A stretch of 64,000 nucleotides of DNA from Rhizobacter sp. GTDB taxonomy: Bacteria > Pseudomonadota > Gammaproteobacteria > Burkholderiales > Burkholderiaceae_C. This document shows, piece after piece, positions 42,144 to 50,296 of this stretch (the stretch's first letter is position 1; each line of letters starts with the position of its first letter). The stretch is from positions 5,022,001 through 5,086,000 of the forward strand of contig JAHBZQ010000001.1 in NCBI GenBank assembly GCA_019635355.1, read 5' to 3'. A program made the position numbers and the translations under genes. Under the pieces are notes generated by a model, which was not told the DNA's origin, did not search any database, and saw only the letters and a program-made list of their open reading frames with translations.

Positions 42144-42644
42144 CTACTTGCATAGGATTGCCCAACGCTCGTGATCACGCCAGCGGCCGCCAATCTTTAG
42201 GTACTTTGGCGAATAGCCTTCCTGTTGAAAGCCTAGGGATTCAACCAATGCGATGGATGCGGCATTACCGACTTGGATGTTTGCTTCCAGCCTGTGCAAC
42301 TTCAGTTCCTTCCACGCCTTCTGGGAAATGATTGTTTGTAGAGCCCACTTCATGTAGCCCAGGCGCTCGAACCCTTTGAACATGTAGTACCCAAGGTAGG
42401 CGCTTTGAAACTGACCACGAACAATATTCGTGATTTCGATGTATCCCGCAATCTTGCCGGTTTCGTAGTCTCGAATCAGGTAGCCATAGTCGTTTGGCCC
42501 TTGTCTGCGATTGGCGAGATCTTCTGCTTCTTGCTCCGTCGTTGGTGGATGGACCCACGCGCGATGAAGTGATTTGCTCTTGCTCGCGGCGAGAGCGAAC
42601 TCCTTGGCATGAATATCGTGGAAGTAGGAGAGTGCAGGCGCCAT
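42144..42644 (-). CDS. Cassette gene: RimJ/RimL-type GNAT acetyltransferase
   Basis: 166 aa starting MAPALSYFHDIHAKEFALAA. GYYMFKGFERLGYMKWALQT matches the RimJ-type acetyl-CoA region, HRLEANIQVGNAASIALVES the Asn-containing signature, and LGFQQEGYSPKYL the C-terminal motif. It probably acetylates a protein N-terminus or small amine; target not known. Confidence 0.88.
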   Translation of the reverse strand: MAPALSYFHDIHAKEFALAASKSKSLHRAWVHPPTTEQEAEDLANRRQGPNDYGYLIRDYETGKIAGYIEITNIVRGQFQSAYLGYYMFKGFERLGYMKWALQTIISQKAWKELKLHRLEANIQVGNAASIALVESLGFQQEGYSPKYLKIGGRWRDHERWAILCK

Positions 42645-42649
42645 GTGAG

Positions 42650-42718
42650 GCCTAACGTTTGACATGAGAGGCCCGACCCGGCTTGCCGGGGCGGGTCCTC
42701 TCGATGGAAGGGTTAGGC
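42650..42718 (-). other. attC 37
   Basis: 69 bp, cores GCCTAAC/GTTAGGC, stem CCCG/CGGG. 3' site of ORF-less family a copy 2. Confidence 0.95.
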
Positions 42719-43020
42719 GGCGCCGCATTCGAGCAAGCAGGGCGCTGCCAGGCGAGCAACTTTAGCCGGCGTGTGGGTTCCTGGCGCATCGGTTCGCAGC
42801 ATGCCTCGGACGGTGCAGGGCGCCCGCGACGGCTAAACCCAAGGACTGACTGACGACGACTGCATCGAGTAAGCACGGTCATCTGCACGATGCTCAGGGA
42901 ACACATTGCGGTGGCGAACGCAGGCAGAACACTCTCTTGGATGAATCCAGAAGCCTGCCAAACGGGAGAAAGGCAATGCCAGCCATCTTTGCAACTCGGC
43001 ACGGCTTTGCCTCTAGCGCC
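42719..43020. other. ORF-less cassette, family a, copy 2
   Basis: 302 bp without a credible gene. Matches 29834-30136 over most of its length, ending in the shared block GCATCTTTGC-like complement AGCCATCTTTGCAACTCGGC next to the outer attC. Confidence 0.8.
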
Positions 43021-43089
43021 GCCTAACGTTTGACATGAGAGGCCCGACCCGGCTTGCCGGGGCGGGTCCTCTCGATGGAAGGGTTAGGC
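43021..43089 (-). other. attC 38
   Basis: 69 bp, cores GCCTAAC/GTTAGGC, stem CCCG/CGGG. Confidence 0.95.
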
Positions 43090-43551
43090 ATCGCTTCTTG
43101 GAACGCGAACATTCTTGTGAGTCTTGTAGTCAGCAGTGTTGCTTGGATAGACGATTGCACCAATTTCTTCGATTCGCTTCTGGAAGAGCTCATAGGCCTC
43201 CGGCTTTTGTCTGCCCGACCAAGATGCCGGAGGGGCGAGAGCGAAGCGCTTGTTTTCGCCATGCAGTACTACGCTGCCTTGTGAGCCAACTTCAACTCTT
43301 AGTACTTCTGACCAAGCAATCCGAAATTTGCCAAATGGATTCTGATGTGTGATCGCCTGGGCCGAAATCTCATACCGACCAGCCGCGACAACCATGTAGA
43401 TGCCCATTGCGATGAACATTGCAAAGATCGCGATCGGCGGGTATTGCTTCGCCATAAACGCACCAAGGGCGCAGCCTGCGAAGAACAGTCCGCAGACCGC
43501 GCCGATGATCTGATAGCTAAGTACGCTGAAGCGGTATGACTGGACGTTCAC
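43084..43551 (-). CDS. Cassette gene: two-helix membrane protein with PH-like domain
   Basis: 155 aa. Two helices (SYQIIGAVCGLFFAGCALG, IAIFAMFIAMGIYMVVAAG) precede a beta-rich domain with ISAQAITHQNPFGKFRIAWS, the strand pattern of bacterial PH-like domains. Stop lies in the attC core. Function unknown. Confidence 0.68.
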   Translation of the reverse strand: MNVQSYRFSVLSYQIIGAVCGLFFAGCALGAFMAKQYPPIAIFAMFIAMGIYMVVAAGRYEISAQAITHQNPFGKFRIAWSEVLRVEVGSQGSVVLHGENKRFALAPPASWSGRQKPEAYELFQKRIEEIGAIVYPSNTADYKTHKNVRVPRSDA

Positions 43552-43563
43552 GGGATTGGCGAT

Positions 43564-43632
43564 GCCTAACGTTTGACATGAGAGGCGCTGACCGGCTTGC
43601 CGGGCAGCGTCCTCTCGATGGAAGGGTTAGGC
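43564..43632 (-). other. attC 39
   Basis: 69 bp, cores GCCTAAC/GTTAGGC, stem CGCTG/CAGCG. Confidence 0.95.
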
Positions 43633-44082
43633 CGCACTTTTGTGAGCACGAGCGACCCCCTCTCGGACCAAGTAGATGACTGTTCCCTTTGGAACCGGCT
43701 TCTCAAGTACGACCTCGAATCTGCGAAGACAAGCGCAAGCTGCCACTGGGCCGCTTGAGGACTGGCGCTCTTCAAGAGAGATGGATATGTACTTCGGCTG
43801 ACCAAAGGCGACGCTCGGCACCACCTGGCTAGAACAACTCATGGGCGCTTCTATAAGAACGACCAAGCGCGCTCCGATGCGCTTTGTGCTGACGCTATCT
43901 GGAGCGGTGTAGGGATCTTTCTTTGAACATTCGGACAACTCTCTGAACGCAAAGCCTTGCGGAGCTTCCGCCATGGTTGCGCTAGGTGAGGCTGCTAGAA
44001 CGGTGACCAACCAGGCGATGACCACCTTGACCCTAGGGAGGCTAACGAGTCGTAGTGGAACTTGAGAAGGCATTGGCGGCAT
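43627..44082 (-). CDS. Cassette gene: secreted protein of unknown function
   Basis: 151 aa. Signal peptide VVIAWLVTVLAASPSATMAE at ~19-38; mature part has Cys residues (SECSKKD, MSCSSQV, AACACLRR). Probably periplasmic. Stop in the attC core. Confidence 0.68.
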   Translation of the reverse strand: MPPMPSQVPLRLVSLPRVKVVIAWLVTVLAASPSATMAEAPQGFAFRELSECSKKDPYTAPDSVSTKRIGARLVVLIEAPMSCSSQVVPSVAFGQPKYISISLEERQSSSGPVAACACLRRFEVVLEKPVPKGTVIYLVREGVARAHKSAA

Positions 44083-44096
44083 ACGCTTCTAGTGCG

Positions 44097-44165
44097 GTCT
44101 AACGTTTGACATGAGAGGCCCGACCCGGCTTGCCGGGGCGGGTCCTCTCGATGGAAGGGTTAGGC
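44097..44165 (-). other. attC 40
   Basis: 69 bp, cores GTCTAAC/GTTAGGC, stem CCCG/CGGG. Confidence 0.95.
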
Positions 44166-44618
44166 CGCACTTTTAGCACGCGCCTGCTCCGCGCGGCGCA
44201 TGAGCTCTTCTACGAAAGGATGGGGCGCTAGCGGAATGGTGGAGCCACCTGCAGGACAAAAGGACACGTTCTTTCCGAACGCGCCCGCAGATACAAAGTA
44301 CAGAGTCACTCTTGGTGGATTTGTGGCCAGTGAAGACTCAGCCTTAAGAAGATTTGCCAGAGCGACCTTTTCTTTTACTGCGCCGCGTCGAATGAGCAAA
44401 GAATCCCCAAGATCGATGACGTCGTCAGCTAAATCTGACGCGAGCATCTTCTGGAGAAGTAGGACACCGACGATTGCTACGGCGAAACCTGTCATTGCGC
44501 TGATAGAGGCCTTGCCAGATATGGCTGTGGCCACTGCGCCAATTGCAAAACCGCAAACGAGCGCAGTCGGAACCACCCGCTTCGTGAAAGGCGTCAAGAA
44601 CGAAGAGAGTCGTCTCAT
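44160..44618 (-). CDS. Cassette gene: two-helix membrane protein with beta-rich tail
   Basis: 152 aa. Helices at ~15-34 and ~40-57, then a beta-rich domain (LIRRGAVKEKVALANLL) resembling PH-like modules, with topology like the protein at 43084-43551. Stop in the attC core. Function unknown. Confidence 0.68.
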   Translation of the reverse strand: MRRLSSFLTPFTKRVVPTALVCGFAIGAVATAISGKASISAMTGFAVAIVGVLLLQKMLASDLADDVIDLGDSLLIRRGAVKEKVALANLLKAESSLATNPPRVTLYFVSAGAFGKNVSFCPAGGSTIPLAPHPFVEELMRRAEQARAKSAA

Positions 44619-44630
44619 GGCGTTTGTGCG

Positions 44631-44699
44631 GCCTAACGTTTGACATGAGAGGCCCGACCCGGCTTGCCGGGGCGGGTCCTCTCGATGGAAGGGTTAGGC
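44631..44699 (-). other. attC 41
   Basis: 69 bp, cores GCCTAAC/GTTAGGC, stem CCCG/CGGG. Confidence 0.95.
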
Positions 44700-44715
44700 G
44701 GCTCCTGTCGCATGG

Positions 44716-45159
44716 CTACTTTCTTACTCGCGTGAGCAACCCTTCTCCGAAGATGAGCGGTGAATCGCCTTCGGGTTCACCCGCTTTTACTTCTTCCGTA
44801 GTTTCCCAATAGAGATCGTCGTTCCGTAGCGTGGCAATGCCTTTGACAACCGCCCCATTGCGCCCACTTGTGACGACAAGGTATGCGCGATTGCCAGCGA
44901 CGTGACCCTTGACTGTGCCTTCTCCGCCTTCATTGAGGCGGCCGCAACCGACAGTGGCCATTGTGTGGGAACCCGTGATTTTCTTGCCCGCTTGATGGAG
45001 GACAAACGAGGCTTCACCGCACTCGGCGCGCTGCGCCTTCTGCTCCTGTGTTCGCAGGTCGACTGACCATGTGCCTGAGAACCTTGTTTCCGAGGCGTAT
45101 GTGCTTTGAGCGGCAAGTGCCAACGCTGAAATGAGAGGGAGGCTGCGGAAGAGACTCAT
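44716..45159 (-). CDS. Cassette gene: secreted beta-rich protein
   Basis: 147 aa starting MSLFRSLPLISALALAAQST, a clear signal peptide with cleavage near YASE. The mature part is beta-rich (FSGTWSVDL, GKKITGSHTMATVGCG, KGIATLRNDDLYWET), of the type seen in small lipocalin-like secreted proteins. Periplasmic location is likely. Confidence 0.72.
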   Translation of the reverse strand: MSLFRSLPLISALALAAQSTYASETRFSGTWSVDLRTQEQKAQRAECGEASFVLHQAGKKITGSHTMATVGCGRLNEGGEGTVKGHVAGNRAYLVVTSGRNGAVVKGIATLRNDDLYWETTEEVKAGEPEGDSPLIFGEGLLTRVRK

Positions 45160-45165
45160 TGAGCC

Positions 45166-45234
45166 GCCTAACGTTTGACATGAGAGGCGGCGCCCGGCTT
45201 GCCGGGCGACGTCCTCTCGATGGAAGGGTTAGCT
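45166..45234 (-). other. attC 42
   Basis: 69 bp, cores GCCTAAC/GTTAGCT (two-base variant), CGCCCGGCTTGCCGGGCG tip. Confidence 0.93.
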
Positions 45235-45240
45235 GGCACT

Positions 45241-45702
45241 TTATGAAAACTCTCGGTTGAACGCGTTCTCGATTTCACTGAGCAACGCAGGTTCGGCCGT
45301 TCCCTTGGAACCGTGGCTACCTACAACGCGGAAACCTCTTGCCTTCAGTAGACCTGCCAGAGCAGTTTCTAGCGGAGCGATGCGGTCGCGATGAACCCTA
45401 TGCAACTCTAGAGTTGCTTGCTCTGGAAAGAGTGGGCCAAAGGCCACCAACTCATACTTGCAGTTGAGTGGCTCGAACCCCAGTTTTCTTACATGACGCA
45501 AAAGCATGTTTGCAGAGGCTTTTGGGCGGACATCTAAGTGTTGCCCAAGGCGCGCGAATGGTGATGCGGCGAACTTGGATGAACTGTCTCCAGTTCGGCC
45601 CACATAGAAGGCCACCTCTTCTCCGCTGGTAATACGCCATGCGTAGAGCCAGAAGCCACGCTCCAGAATGGCGCCAGTGAAGTCAACGCGATGAACTCTC
45701 AT
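45241..45702 (-). CDS. Cassette gene: GIY-YIG nuclease-like protein
   Basis: 153 aa starting MRVHRVDFTGAILERGF. FWLYAWRITSGEEVAFYVGR gives the paired strands of a GIY-YIG domain (degenerate first motif, YVGR for the second), followed by an Arg in ARLGQHL and a Glu in FPEQATLELHRVH. Could be an active endonuclease; target unknown. Confidence 0.68.
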   Translation of the reverse strand: MRVHRVDFTGAILERGFWLYAWRITSGEEVAFYVGRTGDSSSKFAASPFARLGQHLDVRPKASANMLLRHVRKLGFEPLNCKYELVAFGPLFPEQATLELHRVHRDRIAPLETALAGLLKARGFRVVGSHGSKGTAEPALLSEIENAFNREFS

Positions 45703-45707
45703 GTGCC

Positions 45708-45776
45708 AGCTAACGTTTGACATGAGAGGCGGCGCCCGGCTTGCCGGGCGACGTCCTCTCGATGGAAGGGTTGAGC
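45708..45776 (-). other. attC 43
   Basis: 69 bp, cores AGCTAAC/GTTGAGC (both variant), CGCCCGGCTTGCCGGGCG tip. 3' site of ORF-less family c copy 2. Confidence 0.92.
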
Positions 45777-46152
45777 ATCGCGCCTTGGAGAAGAGCAGGG
45801 CTGGCCAGACGGGAGGCTTGCGAAAGTGTGCTTGAACGTAGCTCGGGCCTGGACAGACGAGCAAGCCCAGCGCTGCCTTTGGCAGCGCCCCAGGGCTGAC
45901 TACTCAAGCGGCGCGAAGCGCCAACCACGAACTGACATTCACCGGCCGTTTGACGGTGTTGCGCTGGCGCCGAAGCGGAACAGGCCGGGCCTTCTTGCTT
46001 GGAAGTGTGTCGGTGAGTGGCAAGCGCGGTGTTCAGCTTCGGCGGCAGACAGCGAGCGGTGCTCGAAGGCTCGGCGGCCACGCACGCGAATTGGCTTTGC
46101 GATGCTGAACGGAGGCTCATAGGCAGCAAGAACGCGACGGACTCTTCGTGAT
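45777..46152. other. ORF-less cassette, family c, copy 2
   Basis: 376 bp without a credible gene. Shares with 41692-42064 the hairpins CAGCGCTGCCTTTGGCAGCG and AAGCGGCGCGAAGCGCCAAC (from about 45906) and much of the intervening sequence; the changed bases in the first hairpin stem are compensatory. Confidence 0.8.
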
Positions 46153-46221
46153 GCTCAACGTTTGACATGAGAGGCTCGACCCGGCTTGCCGGGGCGAGTC
46201 CTCTCGATGGAAGGGTTAGGC
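46153..46221 (-). other. attC 44
   Basis: 69 bp, outer core GCTCAAC, inner core GTTAGGC, stem CTCG/CGAG. Confidence 0.94.
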
Positions 46222-46222
46222 A

Positions 46223-46693
46223 TCAGATTTTCCACCACGGCTTCTTTGCGGCCGTACTCGGCGGCTGCTTTGGTGAAGACGGGACTTGGCTAGCGCTCGG
46301 CTTTGATAGCTGACCCAAAAGCTGTTGGATAACTTGGACGATTTCGACGGCTTGACCGACTGTCAGGTGACAAGGATTTTCGGCTGTGCAGCTGATTGAG
46401 AGCGCGGCCTGCTCTGGTACCACCGATATCAGCAACTCACCTGATGTCATTTCCCATCGGTAGGCTGAAGTAGATATGGCCTCATAGCTGGCCTTGTACT
46501 CATTCGCCTGTGTCCCGCTCTCCCAGATTGCTCTTGCATGGAGAGCGAGAATTTCAGCCACTTCATACGCGTCTTGTGGTGTGAGTAGGCAGGCCAGAGC
46601 TCCTTCGGAATCTACCTCCAGGAGGACAGCGCCAGCGTCTGACGAGATGGCCAAACGACCAATCTTCACTAACCACTGATGAATCTTCTGCAC
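46223..46693 (-). CDS. Cassette gene: soluble protein with proline-rich tail
   Basis: 156 aa starting MQKIHQWLVKIGRLAISSDA. N-terminal mixed alpha/beta domain, then a low-complexity Ser/Pro/Lys tail ending KKPWWKI. No signal. Function unknown. Confidence 0.65.
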   Translation of the reverse strand: MQKIHQWLVKIGRLAISSDAGAVLLEVDSEGALACLLTPQDAYEVAEILALHARAIWESGTQANEYKASYEAISTSAYRWEMTSGELLISVVPEQAALSISCTAENPCHLTVGQAVEIVQVIQQLLGQLSKPSASQVPSSPKQPPSTAAKKPWWKI

Positions 46694-46708
46694 GGCGCTC
46701 CCTCTGAT

Positions 46709-46777
46709 GCCTAACGTTTGACATGAGAGGCGGCGCCCGGCTTGCCGGGCGACGTCCTCTCGATGGAAGGGTTAGGC
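46709..46777 (-). other. attC 45
   Basis: 69 bp, cores GCCTAAC/GTTAGGC, CGCCCGGCTTGCCGGGCG tip. 3' site of ORF-less family a copy 3. Confidence 0.95.
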
Positions 46778-47076
46778 GGCGCCGCATTCGAGCGAGCAGG
46801 GCGCCGCCAGGCGAGCAACTTTAGCCGGCGTGTGGGTTCCAGGCGGATCGGTTCGCAGCATGCCTCGGGAGGTGCAGGGCGCCCACGACGGCTAAACCTC
46901 GGACTGACTGACAACCCCCGCATCGAGCGAGCACTGCCTTTGCCTCGATGCTCAGACGAAAACATCGCGGTGGCGACCGGAGGCACGAACCTGCTCTTCG
47001 TGGCAGTGGCACTGCCTCCCGCCGAAACCATGCGCCACCGAACTTTTATAAGCGAGGCGTTCTGGCCCATAGCGCC
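46778..47076. other. ORF-less cassette, family a, copy 3
   Basis: 299 bp without a credible gene. First ~150 bp match copies 1 and 2 closely (AACTTTAGCCGGCGTGTGG, CGACGGCTAAAC); the remainder is more diverged, so the conserved core is toward the attC 45 side. Confidence 0.78.
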
Positions 47077-47145
47077 GCCTAACGTTTGACATGAGAGGCA
47101 TGACCCGGCTTGCCGGGGCATGTCCTCTCGATGGAAGGGTTAGGC
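47077..47145 (-). other. attC 46
   Basis: 69 bp, cores GCCTAAC/GTTAGGC, stem CATG/CATG. Confidence 0.95.
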
Positions 47146-47643
47146 CGCGCGCTGGCGATGGATTTCCAGTGCTCTATCGCGACCCTTGTCCGTCAGTGAC
47201 GCAAGGTTGTCGTCGTATTCGTTGACGCGCACGAGACCTTTGCCATGCAGGCTACGCAAGGTGGCCATAACCTCCAGCTTCGACTTGCCGATTGCCTGAT
47301 AGTCGACGTTCGCTAGATGCAGAACTTGATTGGGGTTCTCTGCCATTCCAAGCAGCATGTGAAACTCTGTCTGGGTCAGGCTTCTGGCTCTTCGCGAGGC
47401 CAACAAGGCGGCAACTGCCTGCGTACACCCAGTCCAAATGCTCGATGCCAGCCAAAAAAGCATCAACGATCCAGAGAAGGCTAGGCACCCAACCACAGCG
47501 AACGACCAATCCTTCGGGACTGGATCTACGTAGGCCGGATAAAGCCTAGGGCCGGCATAGAGGGTGATCGCTGCAACGAACAACGCTGCCACGGCAGAGC
47601 GTGAAAGCTTTAGATGCTTTAGGAGTTCGGTAAGCCATTCCAT
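47140..47643 (-). CDS. Cassette gene: SieB-like superinfection exclusion protein candidate
   Basis: 167 aa starting MEWLTELLKHLKLSRSAVAA. Two membrane helices (residues ~17-33 and ~47-70) and a C-terminal winged-helix-like domain (LTQTEFHMLLGMAE, HGKGLVRVNEYDDNLASLTD) fit the SieB superinfection-exclusion family layout. SieB of lambdoid phages stops growth of other phages. Family assignment rests on architecture; upstream frame continues into IS30-B and was not used. Confidence 0.55.
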   Translation of the reverse strand: MEWLTELLKHLKLSRSAVAALFVAAITLYAGPRLYPAYVDPVPKDWSFAVVGCLAFSGSLMLFWLASSIWTGCTQAVAALLASRRARSLTQTEFHMLLGMAENPNQVLHLANVDYQAIGKSKLEVMATLRSLHGKGLVRVNEYDDNLASLTDKGRDRALEIHRQRAA

Positions 47644-47725
47644 AGAAAGCAGTCTACCGAGGTTGGCGACCGTGGCGGCAAGTACTCCGAAGTGATAGCA
47701 ACCGACCGGCGCAGGAGTTCTCGTG

Positions 47726-48800
47726 GGCGGTCTCAAGCTTGAAGCGCAACGCCGGCGATGTGGTTGAGCTCGAGTTGAGCGAAGACTTCGTTAGGTGTGA
47801 GGAAGCCGAGGATAGCGCGAGGTCTGTTGTTGAGAGAGTTCTCGATGGCGGTGAGCTGAGCCTGCGTGACGGTGCTGAGGTCCATGCCTTTGGGCAGGTA
47901 CTCGCGGATGAGGCCGTTGGCGTTTTCGTTGGATCCGCGCTGCCATGGGCTGTGCGGATCACAGAAGAAGATATCCATGTGCAGGCGCTTGGCCAGAGTT
48001 TCGTGCTGGGCCATCTCACTGCCTTGGTCATAGGTGAGGGTCTTGCGCAGGCTAGGGGGCAGGCGACGCAGTCGCCTGGTGAAGCCCTCCAGCACCGAGG
48101 TAGAGCCGAAGTCATCGAGCTTGACCAGCATGACGCGGCGACTGATACGCTCCACGAGGGTGCCGATGGCAGAAGCGTTGCGAGCGCCCTTCATGAGATC
48201 ACCCTCCCAGTGCCCAGGCGTGATGCGGGCGGCGACCTCTGGCGGGCGCAAGGCGATGGAGGTCATATTAGGCAATGTGGTTCGCTTGGAACCTCGAGCC
48301 CGGGGCAAGCGGCCAGCCCGGCTCCTGCGCAGCATCTTGATCAGTTCGGTGCGCAAGGTGCCACGGGGCTGAGCGTAGATGGCGCAATAGATCGTCTCGT
48401 GAGAGACGTAGTCGGGGTGGTTCATGATCTTGAGTCTGCCGGCGATCTGCTGCGGAGACAGGCGCAGGCGCATGCCCGCCTTGACCAGACGCCAGAGGCG
48501 GCTGCTCCCAGAAGGGCACAGCTTGCGGCGTAGGCGGCCAGCTCGCTTGCGAGCGTCGACATAGGCTCGCTGGCCGAAGAGCGCGACGTAGCGATCGAAG
48601 CCGTAGACCTTGGCACGCTTGACCTCGCGAGAGACGGTGGAAGGGCTGACGCCCAAAACTCTAGCGGCAGAGCGCTGGCTGTGGCCCAGGATGAGCAGGG
48701 CGTCTAGCGCAAGCCGATCGGATTCTGTGAGATGGCTGTAGTGTGTTCCCATGTGCAGCACCTTAAGGTACGGGTGTTGCACTTCAAATCTGAGACTGCC
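47726..48800 (-). mobile_element. IS30-family element B, copy 2
   Basis: 1075 bp, same length and ends as copy 1 at 34010-35084. The transposase-upstream end is 5 bp from attC 47, the same spacing as copy 1. It sits upstream of a cassette gene start, as copy 1 does. Confidence 0.86.
47733..48752 (-). CDS. IS30-family transposase (element B, copy 2)
   Basis: 339 aa, identical to the protein at 34017-35036, with intact HTH and DDE motifs. Confidence 0.96.
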   Translation of the reverse strand: MGTHYSHLTESDRLALDALLILGHSQRSAARVLGVSPSTVSREVKRAKVYGFDRYVALFGQRAYVDARKRAGRLRRKLCPSGSSRLWRLVKAGMRLRLSPQQIAGRLKIMNHPDYVSHETIYCAIYAQPRGTLRTELIKMLRRSRAGRLPRARGSKRTTLPNMTSIALRPPEVAARITPGHWEGDLMKGARNASAIGTLVERISRRVMLVKLDDFGSTSVLEGFTRRLRRLPPSLRKTLTYDQGSEMAQHETLAKRLHMDIFFCDPHSPWQRGSNENANGLIREYLPKGMDLSTVTQAQLTAIENSLNNRPRAILGFLTPNEVFAQLELNHIAGVALQA

Positions 48801-48805
48801 GCGAT

Positions 48806-48874
48806 GCCTAACGTTTGACATGAGAGGCGGCGCCCGGCTTGCCGGGCGACGTCCTCTCGATGGAAGGGTTAGGC
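48806..48874 (-). other. attC 47
   Basis: 69 bp, cores GCCTAAC/GTTAGGC, CGCCCGGCTTGCCGGGCG tip. Confidence 0.95.
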
Positions 48875-48911
48875 ATCGCGTGCGGAGTGGGCATTGCCTT
48901 GGCGCCTGAGG

Positions 48912-49235
48912 CTAGGCGGGCTTGGGCCAACGACTTCTAGCAAGGCGAAGGGCTTCAGCGAAGTCGGGCAAATCAACCCAGTCCTTTTCAGCCATGTGCT
49001 CAATCCAGCCATGACCGTGGTTTTCTTCCCATACGCGCTTGCCTTCAATCACATATGTGCCGTCGCGCTTCTCTATTCCGAAACTTGTGACAGCCCACTG
49101 TCTTCCGTTCCAGTGAATTGGCTCTTGTAGCGCCTCTCCTCGGATGGCCACTTCTTCTTTTGATTCGTATGTCGGTGGTTGGCCGGTTTCCTGTGCATGG
49201 CTATTGAGAGAGTTGAGTTCAGCTTTGCTAACCAT
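48912..49235 (-). CDS. Cassette gene: small soluble protein
   Basis: 107 aa from the second of two adjacent ATGs (MVSKAELNSLNSHAQETG), chosen because GGAGGA lies 4 bp before it, one of the clearest ribosome-binding sites in the array. Contains HWNGRQWAVTSFGIE and a Trp/His-rich middle. No family recognised. Confidence 0.68.
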   Translation of the reverse strand: MVSKAELNSLNSHAQETGQPPTYESKEEVAIRGEALQEPIHWNGRQWAVTSFGIEKRDGTYVIEGKRVWEENHGHGWIEHMAEKDWVDLPDFAEALRLARSRWPKPA

Positions 49236-49310
49236 CATTCCTCCGTGGCAAGTGAAGCGGCCCAAAGAGTAAACCAAGCAGCCTTTCAGCGAGAGCGCTG
49301 AATTTGCGAT

Positions 49311-49379
49311 GCCTAACGTTTGACATGAGAGGCGGCGCCCGGCTTGCCGGGCGACGTCCTCTCGATGGAAGGGTTAGGC
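49311..49379 (-). other. attC 48
   Basis: 69 bp, cores GCCTAAC/GTTAGGC, CGCCCGGCTTGCCGGGCG tip. Confidence 0.95.
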
Positions 49380-49748
49380 GGCGGATGCGCCATGCTTTGC
49401 CCAGATGTAGCGCTTTCGAAGGAAGGTGACATACAGGAGCGCTAGGAGAGGATGAGAGTTTGGACCGCACGTGACTGTCTCGGTGGCTCCCGCCTGGACA
49501 TTTACTTCGATCACTGGTGACGTGCACCAATCGATCTTGAACTGGACCTTTTTCTCCCCAGGTGCAACTTGGACATCAACTTCGGCTCGCTCGCCTATTG
49601 ATCCGACGTCTTGTCCGTCAATCAGTATTCGGTACGAGCGGAGCTTGTCTTGCCAAAATGCGGCATCTCGTTTAAAGCGAATCTGCGTCACCACTTTGCC
49701 TCCCGATTCGGTTCGTGTGCTGCAATTTTTGAGCAGTGCGCCAGCCAA
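49374..49748 (-). CDS. Cassette gene: beta-rich soluble protein
   Basis: 124 aa starting MAGALLKNCSTRTESGGKVV. Beta strands around ILIDGQDVGSIGERAEVDVQ and a Cys-containing C-terminal half resemble PEGA-like or carbohydrate-binding small domains, without certainty. Stop in the attC core. Confidence 0.6.
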   Translation of the reverse strand: MAGALLKNCSTRTESGGKVVTQIRFKRDAAFWQDKLRSYRILIDGQDVGSIGERAEVDVQVAPGEKKVQFKIDWCTSPVIEVNVQAGATETVTCGPNSHPLLALLYVTFLRKRYIWAKHGASAA

Positions 49749-49755
49749 TTCCGCC

Positions 49756-49827
49756 GCCTAACGTTTGACATGAGAGGCGGCGCAAGGGCGTAGCCCTTGT
49801 GACGTCCTCTCGATGGAAGGGTTAGGC
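49756..49827 (-). other. attC 49
   Basis: 72 bp, cores GCCTAAC/GTTAGGC, AAGGGCGTAGCCCTTG tip. Confidence 0.95.
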
Positions 49828-50223
49828 GCGATCGCTGGAGACCCACTCATTAAAGAATTCCCGTTGCTGGGAGACCGTGGCAGGTATGACATCTGCACCT
49901 TCGGCATAGATGCTCACTAGGTCTTCCTTGGTTGCTTGTCTTCCAACTTGCATCTTGTAGGCTACTTTTCCGCTCGCCATGCTCCTTGTCATGCCTGACG
50001 GATAGACATTCAGACTCCCGCCGTAGCAGAAGAGTAAGAGCCCTTCGGTTTCTAACTCTTGGCGAATCAGGCAGAGCGCCTCGAAGAAGTCATCGGCGCT
50101 CGCGGTAGTGACCTTTCCTCTGTAGGAACACGCCAGTTTGCAGACTTCCCCGTCTTCTTCCGCGACGAGCGAGGCTGCTTCATCATCCGCGCCGCCAATG
50201 AGAAAGATCGAGTGCTGTTCCAT
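49822..50223 (-). CDS. Cassette gene: small alpha/beta soluble protein
   Basis: 133 aa starting MEQHSIFLIGGADDEAASLV, 5 bp from the upstream attC. Central LIRQELETEGLLLFCYGGSL and YKMQVGRQATKEDLV; acidic N-terminal half. No motif recognised. Confidence 0.65.
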   Translation of the reverse strand: MEQHSIFLIGGADDEAASLVAEEDGEVCKLACSYRGKVTTASADDFFEALCLIRQELETEGLLLFCYGGSLNVYPSGMTRSMASGKVAYKMQVGRQATKEDLVSIYAEGADVIPATVSQQREFFNEWVSSDRA

Positions 50224-50227
50224 GAGC

Positions 50228-50296
50228 GCCTAACGTTTGACATGAGAGGCATGACCCGGCTTGCCGGGGCATGTCCTCTCGATGGAAGGGTTAGCC
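50228..50296 (-). other. attC 50
   Basis: 69 bp, cores GCCTAAC/GTTAGCC, stem CATG/CATG. Confidence 0.94.
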
